In this document: positions 17,819-27,849 of the stretch, one piece after another
Numbering within the stretch: position 1 is the first letter of the stretch
How the letters are laid out: each line of letters starts with the position of its first letter
Assembly (NCBI RefSeq): GCF_030532325.1
Contig: NZ_JAUNLS010000012.1
Location: 8,170-72,169 of the forward strand
DNA: 64,000 bases
Source: Corynebacterium sp.
Lineage (GTDB): Bacteria; Actinomycetota; Actinomycetes; Mycobacteriales; Mycobacteriaceae
Direction: 5' to 3'
Translations under genes and position numbers: made by a program
Notes under the pieces: generated by a model
Database searches by the model: none
What the model was told of the DNA's origin: nothing
What the model saw: only the letters and a program-made list of their open reading frames with translations

Positions 17819-19027
17819 TCAACCAAAGAGGCGGATCGGGTTGACCACGTCCGCCACGATGATGAGAAGGCCTACCACCAGCAGCGCCGCGGCCATGACG
17901 TAGGTCACCGGCATAAGGCGGGTGTAGTCCGCCGGGCCGAGCGGCTCCTTGCCCTGCATGCGGCGCAGACCGTCGCGGATCTTCTCGTAGAGGATCACGG
18001 CGATGTGGCCGCCGTCGAAAGGCGGCAGCGGGATGAGGTTGAACAGCGCCAGGAAGAAGTTGAGGGAGGCCAGCATCATGAAGAATGTGGACCACAGGCT
18101 ACGCTCCACCAGCTCGCCGCCCACCCGGGACGCGCCCACCACGGACATCGGCCCGTTGACGTCGCGTTCTTGGCCAAAGACGGAGGCCACCACGCCCGGG
18201 ATCTTGGCCGGGAACTGGGCAATGCCCTGCACGGTGGCCTTGAGCACCAGTCCGGTGTACTCCGCGGTGGCCGGGAAAGCCTCCGTGAAGGAGTAGGTGC
18301 GCATCGGATCGATGATCTGGTTGCTCAGGCCGATGGAGCCGGCCTCGAAGGGTTTGCCGTTCTGATCCAGGCGGGTCACGGTGTCGAGCGTGACCTGGAA
18401 GTCCAGCGGCTGGCCCTCCCTTTCCACGCTCAGCGTCACGCTCTGGCCGGGAAGCGCCATGACTTCATCGCGCAGCTGGGAAAAGCTCTCCAGCTTCTCG
18501 CCGTTGAGCGCTAGAACGACGTCGCCAGGCTCCACGCCCGCCTCCCCGGCCGGGCCCAGGCCCTGGCAGGGCTCCAGGGTGCCGTCGGGCGCCTGGTCGG
18601 CGGAGCAGGTCACCTCACCCACGCGCGGGCGCACGTCGGCGTTGGGATCCGGCAGCCCGGAGGTCATGGCGATGAGCAGGAGAATGATAAAGCCCAAAAG
18701 GAGGTTGACGCCGATGCCGCCGAACATGACAATGACACGCTGCCACGCGGGCTTCTTGTACATCGCGTGCGGGGCTTCTTCCTCGGTGAGGAACTCATCC
18801 TGTGCGGTCATGCCCGCGATGTCGCAGAAGCCACCCAGCGGCAGGGCCGCCAGGCCGTACTCGGTATGCCCGCGTGTAAAGGAGGCCACCTTTGGGCCGA
18901 AGCCGATGAAGTAGCGGCGCACGCGCATCCCGAAGGCCCGCGCGGTGAGCATGTGGCCGGCCTCGTGCAGCGCGACGGTGATGCCGATTCCCAGGGCGAA
19001 GAGCACAATGCCCAGGAGGTTTGCCAT
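17819..19027 (-). CDS. rip1: Site-2 metalloprotease (RseP/Rip1 type)
   Basis: A 402-residue intramembrane zinc protease that cuts anti-sigma factors and other membrane proteins within the bilayer. The zinc motif HEAGH is at residues 21-25 in the first membrane helix, the third ligand motif in PLPPFDGGHIAV near 340. Between them is a second helix (about 106-125) and one PDZ domain (GEAGVEPGDVVLALNGEK). The C-terminus holds two more membrane helices. It lies 14 bases downstream of dxr, so probably in one operon with dxr and ispG. Confidence 0.94.
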   Translation of the reverse strand: MANLLGIVLFALGIGITVALHEAGHMLTARAFGMRVRRYFIGFGPKVASFTRGHTEYGLAALPLGGFCDIAGMTAQDEFLTEEEAPHAMYKKPAWQRVIVMFGGIGVNLLLGFIILLLIAMTSGLPDPNADVRPRVGEVTCSADQAPDGTLEPCQGLGPAGEAGVEPGDVVLALNGEKLESFSQLRDEVMALPGQSVTLSVEREGQPLDFQVTLDTVTRLDQNGKPFEAGSIGLSNQIIDPMRTYSFTEAFPATAEYTGLVLKATVQGIAQFPAKIPGVVASVFGQERDVNGPMSVVGASRVGGELVERSLWSTFFMMLASLNFFLALFNLIPLPPFDGGHIAVILYEKIRDGLRRMQGKEPLGPADYTRLMPVTYVMAAALLVVGLLIIVADVVNPIRLFG

Positions 19028-19041
19028 AGTGTGGGTGCTTT

Positions 19042-20208
19042 CTAGTCAGCCAAAGTATCCACCAGCGCGGTCGCGCGCCGGCGTGCCTCGCCTTCCACTG
19101 CGAGGACATCGTCGACGGTTGAGGGTACACCAGCGAACTGGTCTGCTTGGCCGAGAACCTGGCTAACAACATCAACGATTTCTGGGAATCGGATGCGGCC
19201 TGCCAAAAAGGCCGCGGCGGCCTCCTCATTGGCCGCGTTGTAGACCGCCGGGTGGGTCCCGCCTGCTGCCACCGCGGAGCGGGCGAGGGAGACGGCGGGG
19301 AAGGAGGCATCATCAAGCGGCTCAAAGCGCCACTCGTGCGCGGTGCTGAAGTCCAGCGAGGGCTGAGCACCAGGCACGCGCTGCGGCCAGTTCAGCGCCA
19401 GCGAGATGGGCAGCTTCATCGAGGGCGGCGAGCACTGCGCGATGGTGCAACCGTCGGTGAAGGTGGCCATTGAGTGCACGATGGACTGTGGGTGGACGGT
19501 CACCTCGATGCGCTCGGGTTCGATATCGAAGAGCAGCGTGGCCTCGATGAGCTCCAGGCCCTTATTGATAAGCGTGGCGGAGTTGAGCGTATTCATCTGC
19601 CCCATCGACCACGTGGGGTGCTGCGCGGCCTGCTGTGGGGTGACGTCCCACATCTTCTCGCGAGTCCAGCCGCGGAAGGGCCCGCCGGAGGCCGTGAGCA
19701 CGAGCCGATCCAGCTCGCCCTCCCGGCCCGCTCGCAGGCACTGGGCCATGGCGGAGTGCTCGGAGTCCACCGGGATGATCTGGCCCGGGGCGGCCAGTTG
19801 AGTGACGATGTGCCCGCCGGCCACCAGGGATTCCTTGTTAGCCAGGGCCAGGTACTCCCCTTTTTCCAGGGCGGCCGCGGTCGAGGCTAGACCCATCGAG
19901 CCCACCAGGGCGTTGAGCACCTTATCGACGTCCACATCGCGCACCAGCTGCGCCGCGGAGTCCGGCCCCTGGCGCACCGGGCCGCCTAGGGCCTCAGAGA
20001 CTTCCTGGGCCGCGGCAGGATTGGCCACCGCCACGTGGTCAAACGAAAGGTTGAGTGCGCGTGCTTGGTCGATGACCAGCTGCGGATTCGACCCACCGGC
20101 GGCGATACCTGCGACGGTGAATTTATCTGGGTTATCGGCGATAACTTCCAGTGCCTGCGTACCAATTGAACCAGTGGATCCGAGGATCAGAATGCTTTGC
20201 TTGCTCAC
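19042..20208 (-). CDS. dxr: 1-deoxy-D-xylulose 5-phosphate reductoisomerase
   Basis: A 388-residue NADPH-dependent enzyme that makes 2C-methyl-D-erythritol 4-phosphate, the committed step of the MEP isoprenoid pathway. The NADPH motif [15 protein letters not shown] is at residues 7-21. Substrate and metal sites appear in [25 protein letters not shown] and ASGGPFRGW, and the flexible loop in [17 protein letters not shown] with [12 protein letters not shown] at 20208 with AGGGTGG upstream is chosen; a longer frame to 20307 begins with residues unlike the family. Confidence 0.96.
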   Translation of the reverse strand: MSKQSILILGSTGSIGTQALEVIADNPDKFTVAGIAAGGSNPQLVIDQARALNLSFDHVAVANPAAAQEVSEALGGPVRQGPDSAAQLVRDVDVDKVLNALVGSMGLASTAAALEKGEYLALANKESLVAGGHIVTQLAAPGQIIPVDSEHSAMAQCLRAGREGELDRLVLTASGGPFRGWTREKMWDVTPQQAAQHPTWSMGQMNTLNSATLINKGLELIEATLLFDIEPERIEVTVHPQSIVHSMATFTDGCTIAQCSPPSMKLPISLALNWPQRVPGAQPSLDFSTAHEWRFEPLDDASFPAVSLARSAVAAGGTHPAVYNAANEEAAAAFLAGRIRFPEIVDVVSQVLGQADQFAGVPSTVDDVLAVEGEARRRATALVDTLAD

Positions 20209-20382
20209 CTGTACCACCCTAGTCGGAAGGAGTGGCCAACACGGCGGGGGTATTTGATCGCTATTGCAGGCGGCATGTCTTAAACTATTACGCAGAATAT
20301 TTGGCATTTTATGTGAGCTGACGTTACTTACCTCAGTTACTCATCTCATGTGATCTGTATGTACACGCACAAAGGAGAGCAA

Positions 20383-20814
20383 GTGTCTTCCCACAAGCCG
20401 GCACCGCAGGTATTCGACGGCGTTTCCACCGAGGACGTCCCGTCCGCAGGTTTTGGTTGGTCCCGCATTAGCCGTTCTGGTGTTCAGATTGCAGGCTGGA
20501 TTTCCGTCCTGTTCCTTCTGGGCTTCAACTTTGGTAACCACAAGGGCCACGTCGAGACCATCTGGCTGTTCGCTCTTGCGATTGTCATCGCCCTGGGCCT
20601 GGTTATCTACGCCCTGCAGCCCAAGCTCTCCCAGGTGCGCACCCTGACCGCCCGCAACCAGCCGGTCGGCCACGAGGAGCCGGATTGGGTGTACAACCAG
20701 AAGACCGTCTCCCACGTGTACGCCAACCTCAGCGATGATGAGCTGCGCGCTCTCAACATCGAGCCTTCCCGCGTTGCTCACCTGCGCAACGCCTCCGCTA
20801 AGCCGCTGGCTTAA
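20383..20814 (+). CDS. DUF2631 membrane protein
   Basis: A 143-residue protein of the actinobacterial DUF2631 family, function unknown. It has two likely membrane helices (about 37-56 and 63-82) after a polar N-terminus, then a hydrophilic C-terminal half ending RVAHLRNASAKPLA. AAAGGAG lies 7 bases before the GTG at 20383. It is divergent from dxr, which is a common neighbourhood for this family. A strong terminator follows. Confidence 0.8.
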   Translation: MSSHKPAPQVFDGVSTEDVPSAGFGWSRISRSGVQIAGWISVLFLLGFNFGNHKGHVETIWLFALAIVIALGLVIYALQPKLSQVRTLTARNQPVGHEEPDWVYNQKTVSHVYANLSDDELRALNIEPSRVAHLRNASAKPLA

Positions 20815-20830
20815 GCGCTGCAGAACACAT

Positions 20831-20876
20831 CCCCTCCTCGCCACCACCGCTGTGGATGGCCAGGAGGGGATTTTTT
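20831..20876 (+). terminator. Strong terminator after DUF2631
   Basis: Hairpin CCCCTCCT ... AGGAGGGG with an inner stem (GCCACCAC / GTGGATGGC), followed by six T. The opposite gene ends only 6 bases further on. Confidence 0.9.
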
Positions 20877-20881
20877 GCGCG

Positions 20882-22480
20882 CTAGTTCACGTAGTGGCCG
20901 GCCTTGGCGTAAATCTCCGGCATGTGCTCGTCCACCCGCTTGCCGGCTACGCGGAGCGCAACCGCGTAGAGCACGCCTGGAATGAGCAGTGCCAGCACCA
21001 CGCCTATGCCCCACAGCAGCGTGGAATCCAACACCGACGGTGAGGCCACGACGAGCAGGATGATGGCGGGAAGCGCGGGCACCCAGCTGAGAAAGAAGGA
21101 GACCATCGCGGAGACGAAGGCCGTGGCGGAGTAGCCCGACTTATCGTTCCAGGCATTCGTGCCGGGCCGCGAGAGCGGATAGGGGTTGAAGGCGGTAAGC
21201 AGCACGCTGACCCCGGCGGTGGAGGCAAAAATGCCCCACGCCACGCAGATCCAGCCCAGCGCGCTGCCGTGATCCGGCGAGCCAACAAGCAGCACTACGG
21301 ACATAAGCACCAAGCCCAGGAAGGGATAGAACAGCTGGCCCCAGTGCCGCGCGCGCAGGAAGGTGCTGGAGGCCACGGGTGCTACGAACTTCACCCAGTA
21401 GGAAGGCCCGTCGTAGCCGTAGTCATTGGAGGCGATGATTCCAGAGACCACTCCAAAGAGCACCAGGTAGAACTGCGCGAGCCCGTACTCCCCCTTGCTC
21501 ATCTGCCACAGGATCAGCCCCACGAAGACCGGCAGCATAATAAGGGCGCTTATCAGGCGCTGGTCCCGGGTGATGTAGCGCAGCGTGCGACTAAACTCCA
21601 TCGCCGCCGGGCTGGAGTAGGACCAGCGGCCCAGCTCCAGCTTGGACACACCGCGGGTCTCCACCTGCGTGGTGGCCTCCTCCCCCGCCCGCGCGGGCTC
21701 GCTGAGCAGGTAGCGCACCCGCGCGCTCCACAGGAAGGCCAACACCGCCACGGTAAGCAGCGCGATGAGCAACTGGGCTGCAGCTGCCAGCAGTGCGCCC
21801 TCATGAAGCGAGAACGCCCAACCGACGGCCGCGGCCAGCGGGGTCCACGAGAGCACCTGCCCAATCGGGCCCAGCGGAAGTTCGGTGGACAACAGCGAAT
21901 TGAGCTGCAGCACGCCCAGGACGAGGACAAAGATGCCCAGGGAACCCACAACGCTCTTGGTAGTTCTCTTGGATTCCATGACCACCCCAGAGACCTGGGT
22001 GAGCAGCTCCGCGAAGAGCACGGCGGTGGCCCAGGAGAGCACAACCCCGAGCTCGAAGGCAATGATCCCTACACCCCAGCCGGTGGCACCCAGCACGATG
22101 CCGCCGGCCACGCCGTAGACCAGCGAGCAGAAGATGGCCACCCACGTGCGCATGGTCCACAGTGCGGACAGCGCCAGGCCGGGCAGAATCTGCGGGGGCG
22201 TGAGCGGGAAGACGCCAAGGGTGCGCGGCGAGAGTTGGGCCTCGCCCGCCGGCATGATCACCGCCAGTAGGCCGAAAACCACCACGCCGAGCGCCGAACC
22301 GATGCTGAGCAGGTGATAGGTCTGCCCCTCCCCAATCTGCGTGTAGAAGGCAAACATGAGCGAGGCGATGCCAATCAGTCCATACAGCGCCAGCAGCAGC
22401 GGCATCATCACCTGGCCGGCATTGCTGGACACGCTGCGCTTCCACAGGGTGCGGTGCAGCGAAAACAAGGTCGCGGTCAT
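20882..22480 (-). CDS. ABC transporter permease, ABC-2 type
   Basis: A 532-residue integral membrane protein with about 12-14 hydrophobic segments, without clear family signatures. It is the membrane partner of the ATPase just upstream: the start codon ATG (22480) overlaps the ATPase stop as ATGA, showing translational coupling. The large permease with a single-domain ATPase fits exporters of the ABC-2 superfamily. The substrate is not known. The frame extends to 22516 but the coupled ATG is the likely start. Confidence 0.75.
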   Translation of the reverse strand: MTATLFSLHRTLWKRSVSSNAGQVMMPLLLALYGLIGIASLMFAFYTQIGEGQTYHLLSIGSALGVVVFGLLAVIMPAGEAQLSPRTLGVFPLTPPQILPGLALSALWTMRTWVAIFCSLVYGVAGGIVLGATGWGVGIIAFELGVVLSWATAVLFAELLTQVSGVVMESKRTTKSVVGSLGIFVLVLGVLQLNSLLSTELPLGPIGQVLSWTPLAAAVGWAFSLHEGALLAAAAQLLIALLTVAVLAFLWSARVRYLLSEPARAGEEATTQVETRGVSKLELGRWSYSSPAAMEFSRTLRYITRDQRLISALIMLPVFVGLILWQMSKGEYGLAQFYLVLFGVVSGIIASNDYGYDGPSYWVKFVAPVASSTFLRARHWGQLFYPFLGLVLMSVVLLVGSPDHGSALGWICVAWGIFASTAGVSVLLTAFNPYPLSRPGTNAWNDKSGYSATAFVSAMVSFFLSWVPALPAIILLVVASPSVLDSTLLWGIGVVLALLIPGVLYAVALRVAGKRVDEHMPEIYAKAGHYVN

Positions 22481-23295
22481 CGCGCGCCTCCCTCGTCGTG
22501 CCCAGAGCGCAGCCACTGCATGGAGCCGGCCTCCAAGTCGGCGCCGCCGATGAGCTCGATGAAGACATCCGTGAGGCTTCTGCCCTGGCGCACCTCATCG
22601 ACGTGCCCGGAGGCGAGCACCTGGCCCTCGCCGATCACCGCCACGTGATCACACAAGCCCTCCACCAGCTGCATGACATGGGAAGAGAGCACCACCGTGC
22701 CGCCGCGGGCGGCAAAGGCCTTGAGTATCTGCTGGATGTGGCGCCCGGAGAGCGGATCGACGGCCTCCAAGGGCTCGTCGAGCACCAGCACCTCGGGATC
22801 GTGCAGCAGGGCTCCGGCCACAAGGATCTTCTTGGTCATGCCGGCGGAGTAATCGGTGATGCGCTTGGAGGCGGCGTCGTCAAGCGCCAGCACGTGCAAC
22901 AGCTCCTGGGCGCGGCGCAGGGACTCCGCGCGCTCGAGCCCGTGCAGCGCGCCCAGGTAGTGGAGGTACTCCGCGCCGGTGAGACGGTCGAAGACTGGGG
23001 CGCCATCCATGAGCAGGCCCATCGCCTTCTTCGCGGCGATGGGCTCCTCCCACACGCTATGCCCGGCGATGAAACTGGCCCCGGCGTCCGGGCGCAGCAG
23101 CCCACAAGCCATGGTGAGCATCGTGGTCTTGCCCGCGCCGTTGGGGCCCACCACGCCATAGATGCTCCCCCGCGGCACATCGAGGCTGATGCCGCGCACC
23201 GCCGGGGTGCTCCCGAAGCTCTTGCTGAGATCCCGCACGGCCAAGGCCTGGCTGCGCGGATCCGGTTTGATGTGTGTTATATGCGCAGATGTCAT
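22477..23295 (-). CDS. ABC transporter ATP-binding protein
   Basis: A 272-residue ABC ATPase. The Walker A motif GPNGAGKTT is near residue 51, the signature motif reads DYSAGMTKK (Met and Thr in place of the usual Gly-Gln after LSGG), and Walker B is LVLDEPLEAVD. The C-terminal extension (about 210-272) is typical of ABC-2 exporters. It drives the permease encoded directly downstream. Two start codons are possible, ATG 23295 or GTG 23304; GGAGGG lies very close to the ATG, so the exact start is uncertain. Confidence 0.9.
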   Translation of the reverse strand: MTSAHITHIKPDPRSQALAVRDLSKSFGSTPAVRGISLDVPRGSIYGVVGPNGAGKTTMLTMACGLLRPDAGASFIAGHSVWEEPIAAKKAMGLLMDGAPVFDRLTGAEYLHYLGALHGLERAESLRRAQELLHVLALDDAASKRITDYSAGMTKKILVAGALLHDPEVLVLDEPLEAVDPLSGRHIQQILKAFAARGGTVVLSSHVMQLVEGLCDHVAVIGEGQVLASGHVDEVRQGRSLTDVFIELIGGADLEAGSMQWLRSGHDEGGAR

Positions 23296-23389
23296 GCCCT
23301 CCACACTAAAGGCGGGCGGGCATTGCGCGGAGGGTACTTTCGTTTACCGCCGCGGTTACTTTCCGGGGCTGCCGAGTGCCTTCCGGAGC

Positions 23390-24496
23390 TTAGGCAGTCT
23401 CGCGCTCCTCAGCCGCCAGCTGGCCGCAGGCCGCGGCGATCTCATCGCCCTTGGTGTCGCGCACCGTACACGGCACGCCTTTGGCGATGACCCTGCGCAC
23501 AAACTCGTCCTGGCGGGCCTTGGGCGCTGCGTCCCACTCGGAGCCCGGCGTGGGGTTGAGCGGGATGACGTTGACGTGCACCTTGGAGCCGAGCGCGGCG
23601 TGCAGCTTGGAGCCCAGCATGTCCGCGCGGAAGCCTTGATCGTTCTTGTCGCGGATGAGCGCGTACTCGATGGACACGCGGCGGCCGGACTTATCGGCGT
23701 AGTAGCGTGCGGCGTCGAGCACCTCAGCCACCGGCCAGCGGTTGTTGACCGGCACCAGGGTATCCCGCAGCTCGTCGTCCGGCGTGTGCAGCGAGACGGC
23801 CAGCGTGCAGGAGAGGTCCTCGTCGGCCAAGCGGCGGATCGCCGGGGCAAGGCCCACCGTGGAGATGGTGACGTTGCGCTGGGACAGGCCGAACCCCTCC
23901 ACACCCTGGCCGGTGATTTGACGCACGGCGTGGACCACACGCTTGTAGTTGGCCAGCGGCTCGCCCATGCCCATGAAGACGACGTTGCTCAAGCGCCCGC
24001 CTTCTTCTTCCATCATCTTGGCTGCGTGGCGGAACTGCTCCACGATCTCCGCGGTGGAGAGGTTGCGGTCCAGCCCGCCCTGGCCGGTGGCGCAGAAGGG
24101 GCAGGCCATGCCGCAGCCGGCCTGGGAGGAAATACACAGCGTGGCGCGGCCCGGGTAGCGCATGAGCACCGACTCCAGCAGGGTGCCATCATGTAGGCGC
24201 CACAGGGACTTGGTGGTCTCCCCGTCATCCGTGGAGGTCTGGCGGATGGGCTGCATCAGCGTGGGGAAAAGACGCTCCTGCACCGCGGCGCGCTTGTCCG
24301 CGGGGATGTCCGTCATCTCCTCGACGTTATCGGTGTGGTGGACGTAGTAGTGCTTAGCCAGCTGCTTGGCGCGGAACTTGGGCAGGCCAAGTTCGGCGAG
24401 CGCCTCGACGCGCTCGTCCTCAGTCAGATCCGCAAAGTGCTTCGGCGGCAGGCCGCGACGCGGAGCGGAGAAATTAAGTTTCAATGCTTCAGCCAT
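23390..24496 (-). CDS. rlmN: Dual-specificity RNA methyltransferase RlmN
   Basis: A 368-residue radical-SAM enzyme that methylates C2 of A2503 in 23S rRNA and A37 in some tRNAs. The [4Fe-4S] cysteines are Cys128, Cys132 and Cys135 in [10 protein letters not shown]. The family segments [12 protein letters not shown] and NVTISTVGL are present. The catalytic cysteine of the mechanism is expected in [13 protein letters not shown] near the C-terminus. Length and motif order match the family. ATG at 24496 is preferred over a start four codons upstream. Confidence 0.96.
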   Translation of the reverse strand: MAEALKLNFSAPRRGLPPKHFADLTEDERVEALAELGLPKFRAKQLAKHYYVHHTDNVEEMTDIPADKRAAVQERLFPTLMQPIRQTSTDDGETTKSLWRLHDGTLLESVLMRYPGRATLCISSQAGCGMACPFCATGQGGLDRNLSTAEIVEQFRHAAKMMEEEGGRLSNVVFMGMGEPLANYKRVVHAVRQITGQGVEGFGLSQRNVTISTVGLAPAIRRLADEDLSCTLAVSLHTPDDELRDTLVPVNNRWPVAEVLDAARYYADKSGRRVSIEYALIRDKNDQGFRADMLGSKLHAALGSKVHVNVIPLNPTPGSEWDAAPKARQDEFVRRVIAKGVPCTVRDTKGDEIAAACGQLAAEERETA

Positions 24497-24656
24497 GATG
24501 CCGCCCATTTTTCCATGCTTCCGGCCCTTTTATCCAATTGGAGCCTGCTGCCGGCTCACTAAATCCTCAGCTGAATCACGATGGAGGAACGGCGGAACCA
24601 CGATGGAACGCAGCCTCGAGTGGCGCAACCTAGGCGCTGCCCTATTTAATGTGTGT

Positions 24657-25136
24657 ATGACTAATCCGAACAATTCCGCCCCGCACCCCGACGCCGAGTT
24701 CCCCGCCACCCCGGGAGAGTCCGAGGTCACCGGCGCCACCGCCCCGGAGCACTCCTCCTCGCTGCCGGCCGAGCAGTCCGGCTCCCCCTTCGAGCCGGCC
24801 CCAAGCTCCGGCGCCGCAGTGGAGGAAACCAAGGCTGAGCGCAAGGCCCGCGAGCGTGCGCAGCGCGACGCCGGAAAAGTCAAGGGCTCCTTTGCCGCCA
24901 GCACGTGGATTGCCCTCATCGTGGGCTTCTTGCTGCTCATCGTGCTCATCATCTTCATTCTGCAGAATCAGCAGAAGGTGCCGATGAACTTCCTCAACTG
25001 GTCCGCGGAGTTCCCGGCAGGAATCGCCTACCTCATCAGCGCTATCGCCGGCGCGCTCATCATGGCGCTGGTGGGCATGTGGCGCATGTTTGAGCTGCGC
25101 CGCCAGGTGCGCAAGCAGGCCCGCGCCAACAACTAA
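24657..25136 (+). CDS. LapA-domain (DUF1049) membrane protein
   Basis: A 159-residue protein. The first 75 residues are acidic, Pro- and Ser-rich and probably disordered, followed by a basic stretch (KAERKARERAQRDAGK). Then come two membrane helices (about 86-107 and 121-141) around the NQQKVPMNFLNWSAEFPAG loop, and a basic tail RRQVRKQ. The loop and helices match the lipopolysaccharide assembly protein A (LapA)/YrvD domain. In bacteria without LPS its role is unknown. ATG at 24657 marks the start of credible sequence; the frame extends upstream without similarity. Confidence 0.8.
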   Translation: MTNPNNSAPHPDAEFPATPGESEVTGATAPEHSSSLPAEQSGSPFEPAPSSGAAVEETKAERKARERAQRDAGKVKGSFAASTWIALIVGFLLLIVLIIFILQNQQKVPMNFLNWSAEFPAGIAYLISAIAGALIMALVGMWRMFELRRQVRKQARANN

Positions 25137-25190
25137 GGCCGATGGCCCAGACGCACTGGCCCGGGCTGGGCTGAGGGGCTAAGTCTGGGT

Positions 25191-26069
25191 CTAGGGGGTA
25201 AGCGTGCTGAGGAAGTTCATGGCTACCCAGGTGACCATGGCCGAGGGCAGCATGCCGTCGAGGCGGTCCATGAGGCCGCCGTGGCCGGGGAGGATGGTGG
25301 ACATGTCCTTGATTCCCAGCTCGCGCTTGAACTGAGACTCCACCAGGTCACCCAGGGTGGCGCAGAAGACCAAGCCCAAGCCCATGAGCGCGCCCACCCA
25401 CAGGTGGTGGTGCAGCAGCAGGCTAAAGCCGAGCGCACCCGTCACGGTGCCAAAGAGCACCGAACCGGCAAAACCCTCCCAGGACTTCTTGGGGCTCACC
25501 GCCGGGGCCATGGGGTGGGAACCAAACATCACGCCGGCGATGTAGCCGCCGGTATCGGAGGCCACCACACACAGCATGAAGACCACGATGGAACGCGCGC
25601 CCGAGGCAAAGGGGGTTTCCACGTGGGAGAGCATGGCCGCAAAGGTGCCAAAGAGCGGAATCCAGGTGAGCACGAAGATGCCCACGGACATATCCCGCAA
25701 GTAGTTAATGGGTGGACGGTGGCGCCCATTGTGGAAGAGGCGGCCGAACATGAGGCTGAGGACGGCCACCACGTACACTGAGACCAGGCCGGGGGCGTTG
25801 AAGAACCACGAGGCCCACACCATGGCCTGCCCCAGGATGATGAGCAGTGTGCGCGGCATGTAGTAGGAGTGCTCGCGCAGGCGGGTGAGCACCTCCCACA
25901 TGGCCACGCCGACGGCCAGCGCCACAACGCAGTACCATGCCAGGGGCCCGGCCCACACGGCGAAGACCACGAGTGCACCCAGCCCCACGCCCACGGCGAT
26001 CGCCGCCGGCAGGTTACGTCCCGCCGAGTTTTTGGGCTTCGGCATCCGGCGCTGATGCTCAGTGTTCAC
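25191..26069 (-). CDS. cdsA: Phosphatidate cytidylyltransferase
   Basis: A 292-residue multi-pass membrane enzyme that makes CDP-diacylglycerol from phosphatidic acid and CTP, the branch point of phospholipid synthesis. The CdsA signature is seen in SPKKSWEGFAGS (about residue 193) and near the C-terminus in LGIKDMSTILPGHGGLMDRLDG. Seven or eight hydrophobic segments fit the family. GTG at 26069 lies 7 bases after AAGGAG and is preferred to the GTG at 26075. It is downstream of frr, the usual bacterial order pyrH-frr-cdsA-rlmN. Confidence 0.95.
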   Translation of the reverse strand: MNTEHQRRMPKPKNSAGRNLPAAIAVGVGLGALVVFAVWAGPLAWYCVVALAVGVAMWEVLTRLREHSYYMPRTLLIILGQAMVWASWFFNAPGLVSVYVVAVLSLMFGRLFHNGRHRPPINYLRDMSVGIFVLTWIPLFGTFAAMLSHVETPFASGARSIVVFMLCVVASDTGGYIAGVMFGSHPMAPAVSPKKSWEGFAGSVLFGTVTGALGFSLLLHHHLWVGALMGLGLVFCATLGDLVESQFKRELGIKDMSTILPGHGGLMDRLDGMLPSAMVTWVAMNFLSTLTP

Positions 26070-26164
26070 GCCCACGCTCCTTCATGGTGACCTCTGGTGG
26101 CAACCACGGCCGCGCGCGGGCGGGACGGGGTTGATGAAAATCAGGTGGAAAGTCGAGGAGGACC

Positions 26165-26722
26165 CTAGACCTCCATCAGCTCTTCTTCCTTGGCGGCAAC
26201 GAGCTTGTCAATCTGCTCGATGTAGCCCGCGGTGATCTTCTCCATCTCCTTCTCGGCTGCGACGACCTCGTCCTCGCCGGCGTCGCCGTCCTTCTGCAGC
26301 TTCTTCAGCTGCTCCATGGCGCGGCGGCGGATGTTGCGCACTGCGATCTTGCCGTCCTCACCCTTGGACTTGGCCACCTTAACCATCTCGCGGCGGCGCT
26401 CCTCGGTGAGCTGCGGAACAGTCACACGCAGCACCTGGCCGTCGTTGGTGGGGTTAACACCAAGGTCAGAGTTGCGGATGGAGTTTTCGATCTCGTGGAT
26501 CATGGACTGCTCGTAGGGCTTGATGAGCAGCATGCGCGGCTCCGGCACCGAAATGGTGGCCATCTGGGTAATCGGAGTGGGAACACCGTAGTACTCCGCC
26601 ACCAGTCCGTTGAACATCGACGGGTTCGCGCGGCCGGTACGGATGGTCACGAGCTGTTCGCGAGTGTGCTCGACGGAGGCGGTCATGCGCTCTTCGGCTT
26701 CGAGCTGAATCTCATCGATCAT
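26165..26722 (-). CDS. frr: Ribosome recycling factor
   Basis: A 185-residue protein that, with EF-G, splits the ribosome after termination. The length is exactly that of the family. Recognisable segments are the N-terminal [53 protein letters not shown] and ROVing helices of the tail ([19 protein letters not shown]). GGGAG lies upstream of the ATG at 26722. It lies about 100 bases downstream of pyrH. Confidence 0.98.
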   Translation of the reverse strand: MIDEIQLEAEERMTASVEHTREQLVTIRTGRANPSMFNGLVAEYYGVPTPITQMATISVPEPRMLLIKPYEQSMIHEIENSIRNSDLGVNPTNDGQVLRVTVPQLTEERRREMVKVAKSKGEDGKIAVRNIRRRAMEQLKKLQKDGDAGEDEVVAAEKEMEKITAGYIEQIDKLVAAKEEELMEV

Positions 26723-26818
26723 GAGGGTAAAACTCCCTAAAAGTCATTAAACGTATCGGAAAAGAATGTAGCAGGTTGGCCCCGGGTGCGCGGCCAACTG
26801 TGCCTGCGGCGTGGCCGC

Positions 26819-27571
26819 CTAGGACTGCACCAGGGTGCCGATCTGCTCTCCGTTGACGGCGCGCTTGATGTTACCGTCCGTGAGCAGGTTGAACACCAGG
26901 ATCGGCATGTTGTTGTCCATGCACAGGCTGAACGCGGTGGCATCGGCGACCTTCAGGCCCTTCTCGATGACCTCGCGCGGGGTGATCTCGGTGTAGAGGG
27001 TGGCGTCCGGGTTGGTGCGTGGGTCGTCGGAGTAGACGCCGTCGACAGCCTTGGCCAGGAAGAGCACCTCGGCGCCGATCTCCAGCGCGCGCTGGGCGGC
27101 GGTAGTGTCGGTGGAAAAGTACGGCATGCCCATGCCGGCGCCGAAGATAACCACGCGGCCCTTCTCCAGGTGGCGGTCTGCGCGCAGCGGCAGGTAGGGT
27201 TCAGCAATTTGGGCCATGTTGATGGAGGTTTGCACGCGACAGTCGATGCCCTGCTGCGAGAGGAAGTCCTGCAGAGCCAGCGAGTTCATCACGGTGCCGA
27301 GCATGCCCATGTAATCGGAGCGCGCTCGGTCCATGCCACGCTGGGAGAGCTCGGCGCCGCGGAAGAAGTTGCCGCCGCCGATGACCACGGCGATCTCGGT
27401 GCCCTGCTTGGCCACCTCCGCGATCTGGCGGGCGACGTTTTCCACCACATCCGGGTCGATGCCGACCTTGCCTCCGCCGAACATTTCACCGCCCAGCTTG
27501 AGCATGACGCGCTTGTATCCGGTTCGCTTTTGTTCAGAAGTGTTCCCAGAGGTAGTCGCAGGGGTAGTCAC
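26819..27571 (-). CDS. pyrH: UMP kinase
   Basis: A 250-residue enzyme of the amino-acid-kinase fold that phosphorylates UMP to UDP. The N-terminal phosphate-binding segment is [12 protein letters not shown], followed by [26 protein letters not shown] and [20 protein letters not shown]. The C-terminal [21 protein letters not shown] is typical. GTG at 27571, with AAGGAG about 12 bases upstream, is the most plausible start; the frame goes on upstream into tsf-terminator sequence and is not credible there. It is the second gene after tsf on the minus strand. Confidence 0.96.
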   Translation of the reverse strand: MTTPATTSGNTSEQKRTGYKRVMLKLGGEMFGGGKVGIDPDVVENVARQIAEVAKQGTEIAVVIGGGNFFRGAELSQRGMDRARSDYMGMLGTVMNSLALQDFLSQQGIDCRVQTSINMAQIAEPYLPLRADRHLEKGRVVIFGAGMGMPYFSTDTTAAQRALEIGAEVLFLAKAVDGVYSDDPRTNPDATLYTEITPREVIEKGLKVADATAFSLCMDNNMPILVFNLLTDGNIKRAVNGEQIGTLVQS

Positions 27572-27761
27572 GGCCTTGATCGTCTCCTTCACGCATGGCG
27601 GGGCTCGTACAATTCTGTTCCATCTTACCCACACATGCCCGAAGGCCAATATTCTGCTACAGCCCCACGCGTTCTCCCCCGCCTCGACAGCGCGTGGCGC
27701 GGTGCCGCCGCAGGGCAGCTTGGCGACGCCCCGAATCCGCCCCTGCCTACCCCACAAAGAA

Positions 27762-27800
27762 ACCCCGCCCCAGGGTTGTTCAGCGTCCTGGTGACGGGGT
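27762..27800 (-). terminator. Terminator between tsf and pyrH
   Basis: An imperfect hairpin (ACCCCG...CCAGG / CCTGG...CGGGGT) lies 50 bases after the tsf stop and is followed on the minus strand by TTTCTTTG. It separates rpsB-tsf from pyrH-frr-cdsA. Confidence 0.65.
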
Positions 27801-27849
27801 AGTTTACGCAGCCTCAGCGCTGCGGCGGCAGGAATGCCTGCGATATGGC